Part shown: piece by piece, positions 19,673 through 29,785 of the stretch
Layout: every line of letters begins with the position of its first letter
How positions within the stretch are numbered: the stretch's first letter is position 1
From: Actinomycetota bacterium
Lineage (GTDB): Bacteria; Actinomycetota; Acidimicrobiia; Acidimicrobiales; Ilumatobacteraceae
Length of the DNA stretch: 64,000 bases
Direction: 5' to 3'
Assembly (NCBI GenBank): GCA_026393475.1
Contig: JAPLAA010000009.1
Coordinates: 92,659-156,658 of the forward strand
The notes under the pieces: generated by a model
What the model was told of the DNA's origin: nothing
Database searches by the model: none
The model's input: the letters and a program-made list of their open reading frames with translations, nothing else
Made by a program: the position numbers and the translations under genes

Positions 19673-21081
19673 GCGTGTGCTCCTCGTGAGACGGTGCCGG
19701 TCATGGCGGTGCTGCTGGTGCTGCTGGTGGTGGGGGTGGTCAGGGTGGTGGCGGACGGCTCGTCGAGGTCGAGCAGGTGCCCGAGTCGATCGCGCTTGGT
19801 CCGGAGGTAGTGCACGTTCTCGGGGGTGGTGATCGTCGGTATCGCGACCCGCTCGACGACGCGCAGCCCGTACCCGTCGAGCCCGCCGTACTTCGCCGGG
19901 TTGTTGGTCATGAGCCGGAGATCGGCGACGCCGAGGTCGGTGAGGATCTGTGCACCGATGCCGTACTCGCGGCTGTCGACGGGCAGGCCGAGGCGGAGGT
20001 TCGCGTCGACGGTGTCGAGGCCCTCGTCCTGGAGGGAGTAGGCCCGGATCTTGTGCCCGATCCCGATGCCGCGCCCTTCGTGACCGCGCAGGTAGACGAC
20101 GACGCCACGGCCCTCCGCGGCGATGCGGGACATCGCCGACGACAACTGCGGTCCGCAGTCGCACCGACGCGAACCGAACACGTCGCCCGTGAGGCACTCG
20201 CTGTGCACCCGCACGAGCACGGGCTCGCCGTCGGCGACGTCACCGCGGACGAAGGCGAGATGCTCGACACCGTCGACCTCGCTGCGGTACGCGACGCAGT
20301 CGAAGTTGCCCCACTCGGTCGGCACGGTCGCCGAGCCGACGCGGGTGACGAGCTTCTCGTGGCGACGTCGGTGTTCGATCAGCTTCGCGATCGACGACAG
20401 GAGCAGCCCGTGCTCGGCACAGAACCGGCGCAGCTCGGGCAGCCGCGACATGGTGCCGTCGTCGTTGGTGATCTCGCAGATGACACCGACCGGTGCACAG
20501 CCGGCGAGGCGTGCGAGGTCGACGGCGGCCTCGGTGTGACCTGCCCGCTTCAGCACGCCACCCTCGCGGGCGCGCAGGGGGAAGATGTGCCCCGGACGAG
20601 CGAAGTGGGTGTAGGTGCGGTCGGGGTCGGCGAGGGCGCGCAGGGTGGCAGCACGGTCGGCCGCGGAGATGCCCGTCGAGGTGCCCTCGATGAGATCGAC
20701 GGTGTCGGTGAACGCCGTCCGATGGCTCTCGGTGTTCTGCTCCACCATCAGCGGCAGTCGCAGGTCGTCGCAGCGGGCGCCGGTGATCGGTGCGCACACG
20801 ACGCCGCTGCTGTAGCGGATGATGAACGCGAGCTGCTCGGCGGTGGCGTGCTCGGCCGCCATGATCAGGTCGCCCTCGTTCTCGCGGTCCTCGTCGTCGA
20901 CCATGACGACCATCTCGCCGCGGGCGATCGCGGCGATGACGTCGTCGATCTCCGCGAACGGATCGCCCTCACCAGCGATGAGATCGCCGTGATCGGTGGG
21001 ATCGCTGTGATCGGTGGGATCGCTGTGATCGGTGGGATCGGTGGGATCGCCGCTGGCGGCGTTCGGGTGCTGGGGGTCCAT
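19669..21081 (-). CDS. ribBA: Bifunctional 3,4-DHBP synthase / GTP cyclohydrolase II
   Basis: DHBPS ([19 protein letters not shown]) and GCHII ([37 protein letters not shown]) domains; ATGA overlap with ribH. Confidence 0.95.
   Translation of the reverse strand: MDPQHPNAASGDPTDPTDHSDPTDHSDPTDHGDLIAGEGDPFAEIDDVIAAIARGEMVVMVDDEDRENEGDLIMAAEHATAEQLAFIIRYSSGVVCAPITGARCDDLRLPLMVEQNTESHRTAFTDTVDLIEGTSTGISAADRAATLRALADPDRTYTHFARPGHIFPLRAREGGVLKRAGHTEAAVDLARLAGCAPVGVICEITNDDGTMSRLPELRRFCAEHGLLLSSIAKLIEHRRRHEKLVTRVGSATVPTEWGNFDCVAYRSEVDGVEHLAFVRGDVADGEPVLVRVHSECLTGDVFGSRRCDCGPQLSSAMSRIAAEGRGVVVYLRGHEGRGIGIGHKIRAYSLQDEGLDTVDANLRLGLPVDSREYGIGAQILTDLGVADLRLMTNNPAKYGGLDGYGLRVVERVAIPTITTPENVHYLRTKRDRLGHLLDLDEPSATTLTTPTTSSTSSTAMTGTVSRGAHA
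20982..21050. repeat. 18-bp in-frame tandem repeat in the RibBA N-terminal extension
   Basis: (GATCGCTGTGATCGGTGG)n encoding DPTDHS repeats ([22 protein letters not shown]). Confidence 0.85.
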
Positions 21082-21202
21082 GGATGCTCCTGCCGGTTCG
21101 GACCCGGGTGCGGGTGGACGCGCAGGAGCGACGACGAACAGACCCGCGCCCACCATCGGGCATGCCGACGTGCGCGCGGATCAGGACATCCGATCGATTC
21201 CC

Positions 21203-21323
21203 GTGCTCCCATCCGGACTGTGACCGTCGGCCTCGGAGTTCCACCGAGTCGGCCCACGAGTGCGAGCACTCGAGGGTTCGCGGGCTGTACCGCCGGTTGG
21301 GACTTCCACCCGACCCCGCACGG
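21203..21323 (-). ncRNA. FMN riboswitch (RFN element) upstream of ribBA
   Basis: Minus strand GGGGTCGGGTGGAAGTCCCAACCGGCGGTACAGCCCGCGAACC...GACTCGGTGGAACTCCGAGGCCGACGGTCACAGTCCGGATG matches the RFN consensus blocks. Confidence 0.95.
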
Positions 21324-21347
21324 GGGTGTGTTGTTGTGCGGCCGAGG

Positions 21348-22751
21348 CTATGCCAGCGATTCGAGGAGTGCCCAACCGTCCCTGACATGTTCTTCGGTTG
21401 TCGTGCGACCACCGATCGAGAACCGCAGGGCGACCCGGCCGTCGAGCACGGTGCGGGTGAACAGCGCCTGCCCCGTCGCGTTCGCCCGTTCGATCAGCGA
21501 GTCGGTCGCCTGGTCGCCGGCCCGGAGCGCGAGGCAGAGCAGGTTGAGCGGGTGGGGGGCGACGACCTCGAACCGCTCGTCGGCGCGGACGAGGTCGGCG
21601 AGCGTCTGGGTGGCGGCGACGTGGTGGCGGATCATGTCGACGGCGTCGATCGCGCCGCCGGTGCGGATCGTGAACCAGAGCTTCAGCGCGCGGAACCGAC
21701 GGCCGAGCGGGATCTGCCAGTCGCGGTAGTCGATCGCTGCGCCCGACTCGGCGGCCTTCGATCGCAGGTACTCCGGGAGGATGCTGAGCGCGCCGAGCAG
21801 CGCCGCCCGGTCGGCGGTGTAGAACAGGTCGCAGTCGAACACGACGCCCATCCACTTGTGCGGGTTGGTGCAGTAGCTGTCGGCCTGGTCGAGCCCGTCG
21901 TTCACCCAGCGCAGCTCGGGCGCGAGCGCGGCGATGCCGCTCATCGCTGCGTCGACGTGCACCCACATGCCGTGCTCGTGGGCGATCGGCGCGATCGCCG
22001 CCGTGGGGTCGAACGCCATCGAGCTGGTCGTGCCGCGGCTGCAGCACACCCAGAACGGCGTGAGGCCCGCCGCGAGGTCGGCCGCGACCTGCTCGGCGAA
22101 CGCGTCGGGCCGCATCGCGAACTGCTCGTCGTGCGCGACGATGCGCAACTGTTCGGTGCCGATGCCGGCGATGCGCAGACCCTTCTCGATGCTCGAGTGC
22201 GCCTGGCTCGTGGCGTAGGCGACGAGGTGTGTGGTGTCGCCGAGGCGGTTGATCGAACCGTTCGACACTCGCCAGCGAGCGGCGAGGATCGACGCCAACG
22301 TCGCCTCGCTCGCGGACCCGTGGATGACGCCACCGCCGCGTTCGCTCGTCGACCGGAACCGCTCCGGGAGGCCGAGCAGATCGACCATCCAGTCCATCAT
22401 CAGCGTCTCGACCTCCGTGCACGCCGGGCTCGTGACCCAGCTCATGCCCTGCACGCCGAGGCCGGCGGAGGCGAGCTCGCCGAGGATCGACGCGTAGGAG
22501 GAGTTGCCCGGGAAGAACGCGAAGAAGTTCGGGTGCTGCCAGTGGGTGAGCCCGGGCACGATCACCCGGTCCATGTCGGCGAGCACCGCCGCGAACGGCT
22601 CGGCCTCGGTGGGCGGGTGCTCCGGCAGCTGGGCGCGCACGTCGCCGGGCTGAACCGACGACGTCACCGGTCGCGACTCGACGGTCTCGAGGTAGTCGGC
22701 GACCCAGTCGATGAGGGCCTTGCCCTGCTGGCGGAACTCGTCGGCGTTCAT
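21348..22751 (-). CDS. Pyridoxal-dependent group II decarboxylase (aromatic-L-amino-acid decarboxylase-like)
   Basis: GVIHGSASEATLASILAAR...VHVDAAMSGIAALAPE...NPHKWM. Confidence 0.88.
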   Translation of the reverse strand: MNADEFRQQGKALIDWVADYLETVESRPVTSSVQPGDVRAQLPEHPPTEAEPFAAVLADMDRVIVPGLTHWQHPNFFAFFPGNSSYASILGELASAGLGVQGMSWVTSPACTEVETLMMDWMVDLLGLPERFRSTSERGGGVIHGSASEATLASILAARWRVSNGSINRLGDTTHLVAYATSQAHSSIEKGLRIAGIGTEQLRIVAHDEQFAMRPDAFAEQVAADLAAGLTPFWVCCSRGTTSSMAFDPTAAIAPIAHEHGMWVHVDAAMSGIAALAPELRWVNDGLDQADSYCTNPHKWMGVVFDCDLFYTADRAALLGALSILPEYLRSKAAESGAAIDYRDWQIPLGRRFRALKLWFTIRTGGAIDAVDMIRHHVAATQTLADLVRADERFEVVAPHPLNLLCLALRAGDQATDSLIERANATGQALFTRTVLDGRVALRFSIGGRTTTEEHVRDGWALLESLA

Positions 22752-22827
22752 CGGTGCATGGTGGCACGGGCTCCGCTCGCCCGCCGAACGAACCTCGCGC
22801 CGTTGCACCTCCGGTATGGTCCGCGGC

Positions 22828-23763
22828 GTGCGCCCCGACATCGATCCCGACCGCTTCGCCGTCCACCGTGCGTCACCGCGCGGGTTCGCCCAGGCCTTCG
22901 TCCGCGAAGGCGCCCGCGAGGGCGTCGGTGGGGTACCGCTGGTGTGCGTGCACGGCTGGCCCGAGAGCAAGCGGGTGTTCTGGCGCGTGATCGAACCCCT
23001 CGCCGCAGCCGGCTTCGAGGTGATCGTCCCCGACCTGCGCGGCTTCGGCGACAGCGAGGTCGGCCCCGACGGGTTCCACGACGTCGCGAGCCACGCCCGC
23101 GACCTGTACGCGCTCGTCCACGACGTGCTCGGCCACGAGCGCGTCGTGTTGCTCGGCGGCGACCTCGGCGGTCCGGTGATCCAGGACCTCGCGCTGCGCT
23201 ACCCGGACTGGGTCGACCGGATGGTGCTGTTCAACTCGCCGTTGCCGTATCTGAAGGAGGCGATGGCCGGCATCCCCGGCACGCGGCCGCCTCGCGAATC
23301 GAGCGACTACTTCCTGCGCCAGGGGCTCGACCCGGACGGCCTCGCGGCCGAACTGACCACGCCGGAGATGCGCCGGCGCTACATCGCCACGTTCTACACG
23401 AGCCGCTTCTGGGCGCATCCCGGCGCGTTCGCGATCCCCGACGAGGTGGCCTTCCACACCGAACCGTTCGGCGACGCCGCCTCGCTGCGGGCGAGTTTCG
23501 GCGGGTACGAGAGCAGCTTCCACGAGCACGCCCGCAGCGAGCCGACGCTGCTGGGGCCCAACGACCACACGTCGACGCTCGTGCTGTTCGGTACCAGCGA
23601 CCACGTCATCTATCCGGCGTTCGACCGGATGGCCGCAGCGGTGTTCGCCCGCCACGTCGGGCCGTTCCTGCTCCGCGACTGCGGCCACTTCGTGCCGTGG
23701 GAGGCGCCGCACGCCCTGGTGAGCGGTACCACGTCGTTCTGCGGCGACCTGCTCCGCGGCTGA
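22828..23763 (+). CDS. Alpha/beta hydrolase (haloalkane dehalogenase / epoxide hydrolase-like)
   Basis: VCVHGWPESKRVFWRVIEPLAAAGFEVIVPDLRGFGDSE; LLGGDLGGPVIQD. GTG 22828 preferred; ATG 22816 lies within the TATGGT -10-like box. Confidence 0.82.
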   Translation: MRPDIDPDRFAVHRASPRGFAQAFVREGAREGVGGVPLVCVHGWPESKRVFWRVIEPLAAAGFEVIVPDLRGFGDSEVGPDGFHDVASHARDLYALVHDVLGHERVVLLGGDLGGPVIQDLALRYPDWVDRMVLFNSPLPYLKEAMAGIPGTRPPRESSDYFLRQGLDPDGLAAELTTPEMRRRYIATFYTSRFWAHPGAFAIPDEVAFHTEPFGDAASLRASFGGYESSFHEHARSEPTLLGPNDHTSTLVLFGTSDHVIYPAFDRMAAAVFARHVGPFLLRDCGHFVPWEAPHALVSGTTSFCGDLLRG

Positions 23764-23873
23764 GCAGCTGCGGCCTCACCGGACGCCACCCGACCGGGTG
23801 GATCTGCCTCCCTGCACGGCGTCTTGACGGTTGTTGACTGTTGTCGCCGCCGACGGTGGCCGATGATCTCTTC

Positions 23874-26129
23874 GTGACCCGTCTCCGTCGTGCCTGTCGC
23901 ATTGCCGTCGTCCCCCTGGCGTTCGCGGGTGCACTCGTGGTGCCCGCCGGCGCTCACGTCGCCGATGCGGCCCCCGGGTGCGGGCGGGGTGGACTGAACG
24001 AGGCGCAACTCGATGCGGCGTTCGCCTCGCCCGGACTCGGTGCCACGGGCACGACGCAGGGCTTCGGCGGCGGCGACTACCCGCACGCCTACCCGCTCCC
24101 CGACGGCCGCGTCTTCTGGATGTTCCAGGACCTCCACTTCAGCAACGACGAGAGCCTGCTGAACGACGTGCCCGACGGCAGCCCCACGAACGCGGCGCAC
24201 AACGCCGGCATGGTGCAGCAGGGCGAGTGCTTCACGATCCTCGGCGACCGCGGCCGCGACCTCATCGGCGACGCGCAGACGATCGACGGGCGCACCTGGT
24301 TCTGGCCCCTGGACGGCGAGATCGGCGTCGACGGGAACCTCTGGATCTTCATGGTCGAGATGAACAACCCGAGCGGCGGCGGTGCCGGCTACGGAGCGTT
24401 GCCGGTGCGGACGTGGGTCGCGATCCTCGACCGCACCACCCTCCGGCAGCTCTACTTCGAGCCGGCGCCCGACACCTCGAACCGGCTGTACGGCTGGTCG
24501 GTCGCGTCGAACGACCGGTGGAGCTACCTGTACAGCCACTGCTACCGGCAGTACGCCAACCCGGGGAACTCGATCGCGCAGTTCGACGCGTCGTGCATGC
24601 CGAACACCTATCTGGCACGCGTTCCGAAGGGGAACTTCGTGGCGGCACCGGAGTACTGGAACGGCTCGGCCTGGACGGCGAACGCCGCGGCCGCGGTGCC
24701 GATCACCTCGCGCAACGTCGCCAACCCGATGAGCGTGCAGTGGTTCGGCGACGTGTTCGTGAACGTCACCAAGGAGAACGAGTGGTGGGGCACGCGGCTG
24801 ATCGTCGATCGAGCGCCCGCACCCCAGGGGCCGTGGACGACGGTGACCACACGGTCGGTGTTCGCCGACATGAAGTGCAGCACGTGCGGCAACTACGGCG
24901 CGTTCCTGATGCCGTGGCTCGACCAGAACGGCAAGATGATCGTGGCGCTCTCGAGCGGCGGCGACTTCGACCTGTGGCGGCAGAACGCACGGCTGTACCG
25001 ACCCACCTTCCACACCTTCGACGTGCCCGCCGCGCCGTCACCGCTCGCTGCGGCGACGCCACCGGCGTTCCCGCCGGGCAGCGCCGACGCCGGCTTCGTG
25101 CCGGTCGATCCGGAACGTCTCGTCGACACCCGAGACGCGGGAGCCGCGTTCGCCACGCTGCACGGTGGATCGGTGTCCGTGCTCGACCTGCGCGGACGGA
25201 TGCCGGCCGGCGCGACCGCGGTCGCGCTCAACCTCACCACCGATCGATCCGCCCAGGCCGGGTGGGTGCGGGCCTTCCCGTGCACCGCGACCGAACCGCC
25301 CACCTCGAACGTGAACCCCGTTGCCCGACGGGTCGTCACCAACGCAGCGATCGTGCCCGTGGGTGACGGCCGCGTCTGCTTCACGTCGCTCGGCACCACC
25401 GACCTCGTCGTCGATCTCAACGGGTGGCTCACGACCACGTCGTCGACAGGCCTCGTCGCCGCGACCCGCCGGCTCGCCGACACCCGCACCGGCGAGGGTG
25501 GGGTTGCCCGCCTCGCGGCGGGCGGGGTGATCGAGGTGCAGGTGACGACGGCCGGTTCGTCGACGACGGCGGTCGCGCTCGGCGTGACGGCGGTCGATCC
25601 AGGGGCCGCCGGCTACCTGACGGCGTGGCCGTGTGGCAGCGCCCGGCCCACCGTGTCGAACCTCAACCCCGAAGCGGGGGTGACGCGCCCGAACCTCGTG
25701 AACGTGCGGGTGGGCGTCGGTGGTCGAGTGTGCCTGTTCTCGCTGCAGCCGACCGACCTCGTCGTCGACCTTCTCGGTGAGTACCGCACCGGCAGCGGGG
25801 CGAAGTACGCCGCGCTCACGCCCCAGCGCCTGCTCGACACCCGCGAGGGCGGCCGCCCGTCGCACCAGTCGAACCTCTCGGACGTGATCGCGCTCGGCAC
25901 GCTCACCGCGGCCCAGGTGAACCTGACCGCGACGCAGACCGAGGCCGCCGGCTACCTGACCGCGTACTCGTGTCTGAGTCAGCCGTGGCCGGGGACGTCG
26001 AACGCCAACTTCGAGGCGGCGGAGACCACGGCGGGCGCCGCACTGATGAGCTCGTCACGCGGCTACGGGTGCGTCTACTCGTCTGCGGTCACCCAGGTCG
26101 TCGTCGACCTGTTCGGCGTGTGGCGCTGA
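23874..26129 (+). CDS. Secreted protein: N-terminal beta-propeller/glycoside-hydrolase-like region plus three C-terminal repeat domains
   Basis: Signal peptide from GTG 23874; repeats of [RLxDTR ... AVALNLT ... AxPC ... TSNxN ... VCxFS ... TDLVVDLxG]. Confidence 0.75.
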   Translation: MTRLRRACRIAVVPLAFAGALVVPAGAHVADAAPGCGRGGLNEAQLDAAFASPGLGATGTTQGFGGGDYPHAYPLPDGRVFWMFQDLHFSNDESLLNDVPDGSPTNAAHNAGMVQQGECFTILGDRGRDLIGDAQTIDGRTWFWPLDGEIGVDGNLWIFMVEMNNPSGGGAGYGALPVRTWVAILDRTTLRQLYFEPAPDTSNRLYGWSVASNDRWSYLYSHCYRQYANPGNSIAQFDASCMPNTYLARVPKGNFVAAPEYWNGSAWTANAAAAVPITSRNVANPMSVQWFGDVFVNVTKENEWWGTRLIVDRAPAPQGPWTTVTTRSVFADMKCSTCGNYGAFLMPWLDQNGKMIVALSSGGDFDLWRQNARLYRPTFHTFDVPAAPSPLAAATPPAFPPGSADAGFVPVDPERLVDTRDAGAAFATLHGGSVSVLDLRGRMPAGATAVALNLTTDRSAQAGWVRAFPCTATEPPTSNVNPVARRVVTNAAIVPVGDGRVCFTSLGTTDLVVDLNGWLTTTSSTGLVAATRRLADTRTGEGGVARLAAGGVIEVQVTTAGSSTTAVALGVTAVDPGAAGYLTAWPCGSARPTVSNLNPEAGVTRPNLVNVRVGVGGRVCLFSLQPTDLVVDLLGEYRTGSGAKYAALTPQRLLDTREGGRPSHQSNLSDVIALGTLTAAQVNLTATQTEAAGYLTAYSCLSQPWPGTSNANFEAAETTAGAALMSSSRGYGCVYSSAVTQVVVDLFGVWR

Positions 26130-26141
26130 GCCGATCGGCCG

Positions 26142-26564
26142 TCAGGCGGTGGGAGGCGGCGTGCCCGTGCCCGTGCCCGTGCCCGTGCTCGCGTCGGGTC
26201 GCGGTGCGTCGGGTCGCGGTGCATCGGGTCGCGGTGCATCACGACGCCTGACGCTGCGGGCGATCCGCCAGCCGATGAACGACAGACCGGCGACGAGCAC
26301 GGCGAAGGTGAGCATGGCGTGGCCGTCGCCGCGGATCTCGTTGCCGCAGCCCGGGCGCGGCAGCGAGCTGACGCAGTCGCCGATGTTCACGTCCTCGGGG
26401 ATGAACGGGTTCGTGCTGAGCGTCTCCGCCGCCGCCCGCTGATCGACGGTGATCGGCGTGGCCGCCTCGTCCCGGCCGCACCCGGCGGCGAGCACACCGA
26501 ACGTGAGTGCGGAGATCGCGACGGCGAGCCGGCGGGACCGGCGAGGGCGGAGAGGTTCGGACAC
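26142..26564 (-). CDS. Small putative lipoprotein with a TM helix and repeat tail
   Basis: Lipobox [30 protein letters not shown]-terminal [30 protein letters not shown]. Confidence 0.6.
   Translation of the reverse strand: MSEPLRPRRSRRLAVAISALTFGVLAAGCGRDEAATPITVDQRAAAETLSTNPFIPEDVNIGDCVSSLPRPGCGNEIRGDGHAMLTFAVLVAGLSFIGWRIARSVRRRDAPRPDAPRPDAPRPDASTGTGTGTGTPPPTA
26160..26246. repeat. Short tandem repeats (6-bp CCCGTG x4; 15-bp TCGGGTCGCGGTGCR x3)
   Basis: Direct reading; encodes the (DAPRP)n and (TG)n tail. Confidence 0.85.
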
Positions 26565-26734
26565 GATCCCATCGTGCCAGCACGACGGCCGTGACGCCCG
26601 GTCGCCCCGATGTGACCACCGGCTCGCCCCGATCGCGCCAGATCGTGATGCGGTCTCACGACGTTCACACGGCGTTCGCCGATGAGCGGGTCGGGGATCT
26701 GCGCGCCCGCACGCCCACCACGTACCATCGGGCG

Positions 26735-28330
26735 ATGCCCTCCGGTCAAGCCTCCGGCCCTGTCGTCTCGAATGTCGACCAGACGGTCGAACGCCCTGTC
26801 CTCGTCGTCGACTTCGGTGCTCAGTACGCACAGCTCATCGCTCGCCGCGTGCGCGAGCACCGTGTGTACTCCGAGATCGTCCCGCACCGCATCACCGCGG
26901 CGGAGGTGCAGGCGAAGAACCCCGGCGCGATCATCCTCTCGGGTGGCCCGAAGAGCGTCCACGTCGACGGCGCGCCGTCGCTCGACCCGGCCATCTACGA
27001 CCTCGGCGTGCCGATCCTCGGCATCTGCTACGGCGCTCAGCTCATCGCGCAACAGCTCGGTGGCACGGTGGGTCGCGGGCTCCGCGGCGAGTACGGCCGG
27101 GCGAAGCTCACGCGCATCGAGGGCTCGACGTCCACGCTGCTCCACGACGGCATCCCCGCCGAGCAGGACGTGTGGATGAGCCACTTCGATGCGGTCACCG
27201 AGGTGCCCGACGGTTTCGTCGCGACGGCGAGCACCGGAGACGCACCGGTCGCCGTGCTCGAGAACCCCGAGCGCCGCATCTGGGGTGTGCAGTACCACCC
27301 GGAGGTCGTGCACTCGCCGTTCGGGTCGCACGTGCTGGAGCAGTTCCTGCACCGCCTCGCGGGCTGCGAGCCGAACTGGACCATGGCGTCGATCATCGAG
27401 GAGCAGGTCGCCCTGATCCGGGCCCAGGTGGGCACCGGCCGGGTGATCTGCGCCCTCAGCGGTGGCGTCGACTCCGCCGTCGCCGCCGCCCTCGTCCACC
27501 GCGCCATCGGTGCACAGCTGGTGTGCATCTACGTCGACACCGGTCTGATGCGGCTGAACGAGAGCGACCAGGTGGTCGAGACGTTCAAGCGCAACATGGG
27601 CATCGAGCTCATCCACGTGAGCGCCGGACCGCGCTACTTCGAGAAGCTCGCCGGCGTCACCGATCCCGAGAGCAAGCGCAAGATCATCGGCGAGTTGTTC
27701 GTGCGCATCTTCGAGGAGCACACCGGCGGCCTGAGCGACGCCGAGTGGTTGGTGCAGGGCACGCTCTACCCGGACGTCATCGAGAGCGGTGGCAGCGACG
27801 GCACGGCCGCGGTCATCAAGAGCCACCACAACGTCGGCGGGTTGCCCGAGGACATGACGCTGAAGCTGGTCGAGCCGCTGCGGCTGCTGTTCAAGGACGA
27901 GGTGCGCAAGCTCGGTCACGAGCTGGGCCTGCCCGACGAGATCGTGCTCCGCCAGCCCTTCCCCGGACCGGGCCTCGGCGTGCGGATCATCGGCGAGGTG
28001 ACGCCCGAGCGGGTCGCCATCCTGCAGCACGCCGACGCGATCGTGCGCGAGGAGATCGCCAACGCCGGCCTCGAGCGAGAGCTGTGGCAGGCCTTCGCCG
28101 TGCTCGCCGACATCCGCTCGGTGGGCGTGATGGGCGACGAGCGCACCTATGCGCACCCGATCATCATCCGCGCGGTCACGAGCGACGACGCGATGACCGC
28201 CGACTGGGCGCGCCTGCCGTACGACCTGCTCGAGACGATGTCGAACCGGATCATCAACGAGGTGCGCGGGGTGAACCGGGTGGTGTACGACATCACGAGC
28301 AAGCCGCCGGGAACCATTGAATGGGAGTGA
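26735..28330 (+). CDS. guaA: GMP synthase (glutamine-hydrolyzing)
   Basis: [49 protein letters not shown]-terminal [16 protein letters not shown] 6 nt upstream. Confidence 0.97.
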   Translation: MPSGQASGPVVSNVDQTVERPVLVVDFGAQYAQLIARRVREHRVYSEIVPHRITAAEVQAKNPGAIILSGGPKSVHVDGAPSLDPAIYDLGVPILGICYGAQLIAQQLGGTVGRGLRGEYGRAKLTRIEGSTSTLLHDGIPAEQDVWMSHFDAVTEVPDGFVATASTGDAPVAVLENPERRIWGVQYHPEVVHSPFGSHVLEQFLHRLAGCEPNWTMASIIEEQVALIRAQVGTGRVICALSGGVDSAVAAALVHRAIGAQLVCIYVDTGLMRLNESDQVVETFKRNMGIELIHVSAGPRYFEKLAGVTDPESKRKIIGELFVRIFEEHTGGLSDAEWLVQGTLYPDVIESGGSDGTAAVIKSHHNVGGLPEDMTLKLVEPLRLLFKDEVRKLGHELGLPDEIVLRQPFPGPGLGVRIIGEVTPERVAILQHADAIVREEIANAGLERELWQAFAVLADIRSVGVMGDERTYAHPIIIRAVTSDDAMTADWARLPYDLLETMSNRIINEVRGVNRVVYDITSKPPGTIEWE

Positions 28331-28394
28331 GCGGCGAGGAACGAGCTGCGAACACGAAACTGGGGAGTGAGCGGCGAGGGACGAGCTGCGAACA
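28323..28394. repeat. Direct repeat, 32-bp unit, two copies with 40-bp period
   Basis: GGGAGTGAGCGGCGAGG(A/G)ACGAGCTGCGAACA at 28323-28354 and 28363-28394; copy 1 overlaps the guaA stop. Confidence 0.9.
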
Positions 28395-28576
28395 GGGGCT
28401 GGTTCGACTGACGTGACGGACGACCGCGGCGGGGACACGACGCGGTGGTCGGCGGGCCCGCGAGCGGGCTGACCTGGGGCTCCCCGACCGGGCCCGGCGA
28501 GGTCGCGGTGCCCGCGGGCCGTCACGAAACGGTCGCTTTCGACACGTCTTCGTAACATGGGTACACTCTCGCCGTC

Positions 28577-29764
28577 ATGCGGAGTTGGTCTCGTCTTCGT
28601 GCTGCCGTCGCGGCAGCAGTGCTCGTCACCGTGGTCGCGGGGATCCCCCCGGTCCGCGCCGACGAGGTCGACGATCAGCGCCGTCGGGTCGAGCAGATCG
28701 CCGACGAGCTCGACGCACTCGACAACCAGCTCGGCGAGCTCGAGGAGGCCCACGCCGCGGCCCTCGACCGGATCGACCAGCTGGCCATCGAGATCCAGGA
28801 CGCCCAGGTGCGCGTCGACGCCCAGAGCGCCGAGCTCAGCACCTTGCAAGGACAGCTCGCCGACATCGCGATCGACAAGTTCATGTCGGGCGGCTCGTCG
28901 GGCCTCACCCCGCTGTTCTCGTCCGCCGAAGGGTTCACCGACGATCTCGAGCGCAGCGAGCTCGCCCGGGTCGCGCTCGACCAGGGCGCCGGCACGAGCG
29001 ACGAGATGCAGGTGCTCGTCGAGCAGTTCACCGAGGACAAGGCAGCGCTCGACGCGAAGAAGAACGAGCAGGCGCAGCTGGTCGCCTCCCTCGAGGCCCA
29101 GCAGCAGCAGGGCGAGGCGCTCACGATCGAGCTCCAGCAGAAGTACGCAGCGGCCCAGACCGAACTCGGCCAGGCCATCGTCGAGGAGCAGGAGCGACGT
29201 GCCGCAGCGGCAGCGGCAGCGGCGCAGGCCAGGTTCGCCGCAGCGGCCGCAGCGCAGCAGCAGGCGGCCGCGAGCAGCAACGCACGCGGCGGCGGTGGCA
29301 CCACCACCCCGGCGACCGGTGGTACGACGGGCGGCACCACCGCCCCGTCCGGCGGCTCTGCCGGTGCCCCGGCCGCAGCCCCGCCCCCGGCGGTCTCGGT
29401 GCCGGCGCCGTCGTCCACGGCAGGCATCGCAACCGGCGCGGCCCAGGGTCAGCTCGGGGTGCCGTACAAGTTCGCCGCATCGTCGCCGGGCGTCGCCTTC
29501 GACTGCTCCGGTCTCACGAAGTACGCCTGGGGCAAGGCCGGTGTGTACCTGCCGCACCAGTCGGCGGCGCAGTACGCCTCCACCCCGCACGTGCCGAAGG
29601 ATCAAGCACAGCCGGGCGACCTGATCTTCTACTACTCGCCGATCGGGCACGTGGCCCTCTACCTCGGCGGCGGGATGATGATCCATGCACCCGCCACCGG
29701 CGACGTGGTGAAGATCGTGGCCGTCAACTGGGGCAAGGTCGTCGGGGTCTCCCGCCCCGGGTGA
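28577..29764 (+). CDS. Secreted NlpC/P60 peptidoglycan endopeptidase with N-terminal coiled coil (RipA-like)
   Basis: Signal peptide, coiled coil, Ala/Gln-rich linker, FDCSGLTKYAWGKAGVYLPHQSAAQY...QPGDLIFY...GHVALYLGGG. Confidence 0.92.
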   Translation: MRSWSRLRAAVAAAVLVTVVAGIPPVRADEVDDQRRRVEQIADELDALDNQLGELEEAHAAALDRIDQLAIEIQDAQVRVDAQSAELSTLQGQLADIAIDKFMSGGSSGLTPLFSSAEGFTDDLERSELARVALDQGAGTSDEMQVLVEQFTEDKAALDAKKNEQAQLVASLEAQQQQGEALTIELQQKYAAAQTELGQAIVEEQERRAAAAAAAAQARFAAAAAAQQQAAASSNARGGGGTTTPATGGTTGGTTAPSGGSAGAPAAAPPPAVSVPAPSSTAGIATGAAQGQLGVPYKFAASSPGVAFDCSGLTKYAWGKAGVYLPHQSAAQYASTPHVPKDQAQPGDLIFYYSPIGHVALYLGGGMMIHAPATGDVVKIVAVNWGKVVGVSRPG

Positions 29765-29785
29765 GCTTCACTACGGTGGGCCGCC

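Noticed and set aside
20982-21050. Possible CRISPR or iteron array
   Set aside because: Pure 18-bp coding tandem repeat without spacers in RibBA; no cas or rep genes nearby.
26160-26246. Possible CRISPR-like repeat
   Set aside because: Repeat units are 6 and 15 bp, in-frame coding and without spacers.
26387-29686. 1099-aa minus-strand ORF antisense to guaA and NlpC/P60
   Set aside because: Low-complexity Arg/His/Val/Asp-rich translation without domain motifs; antisense to two clear genes. High-GC codon-bias artefact.
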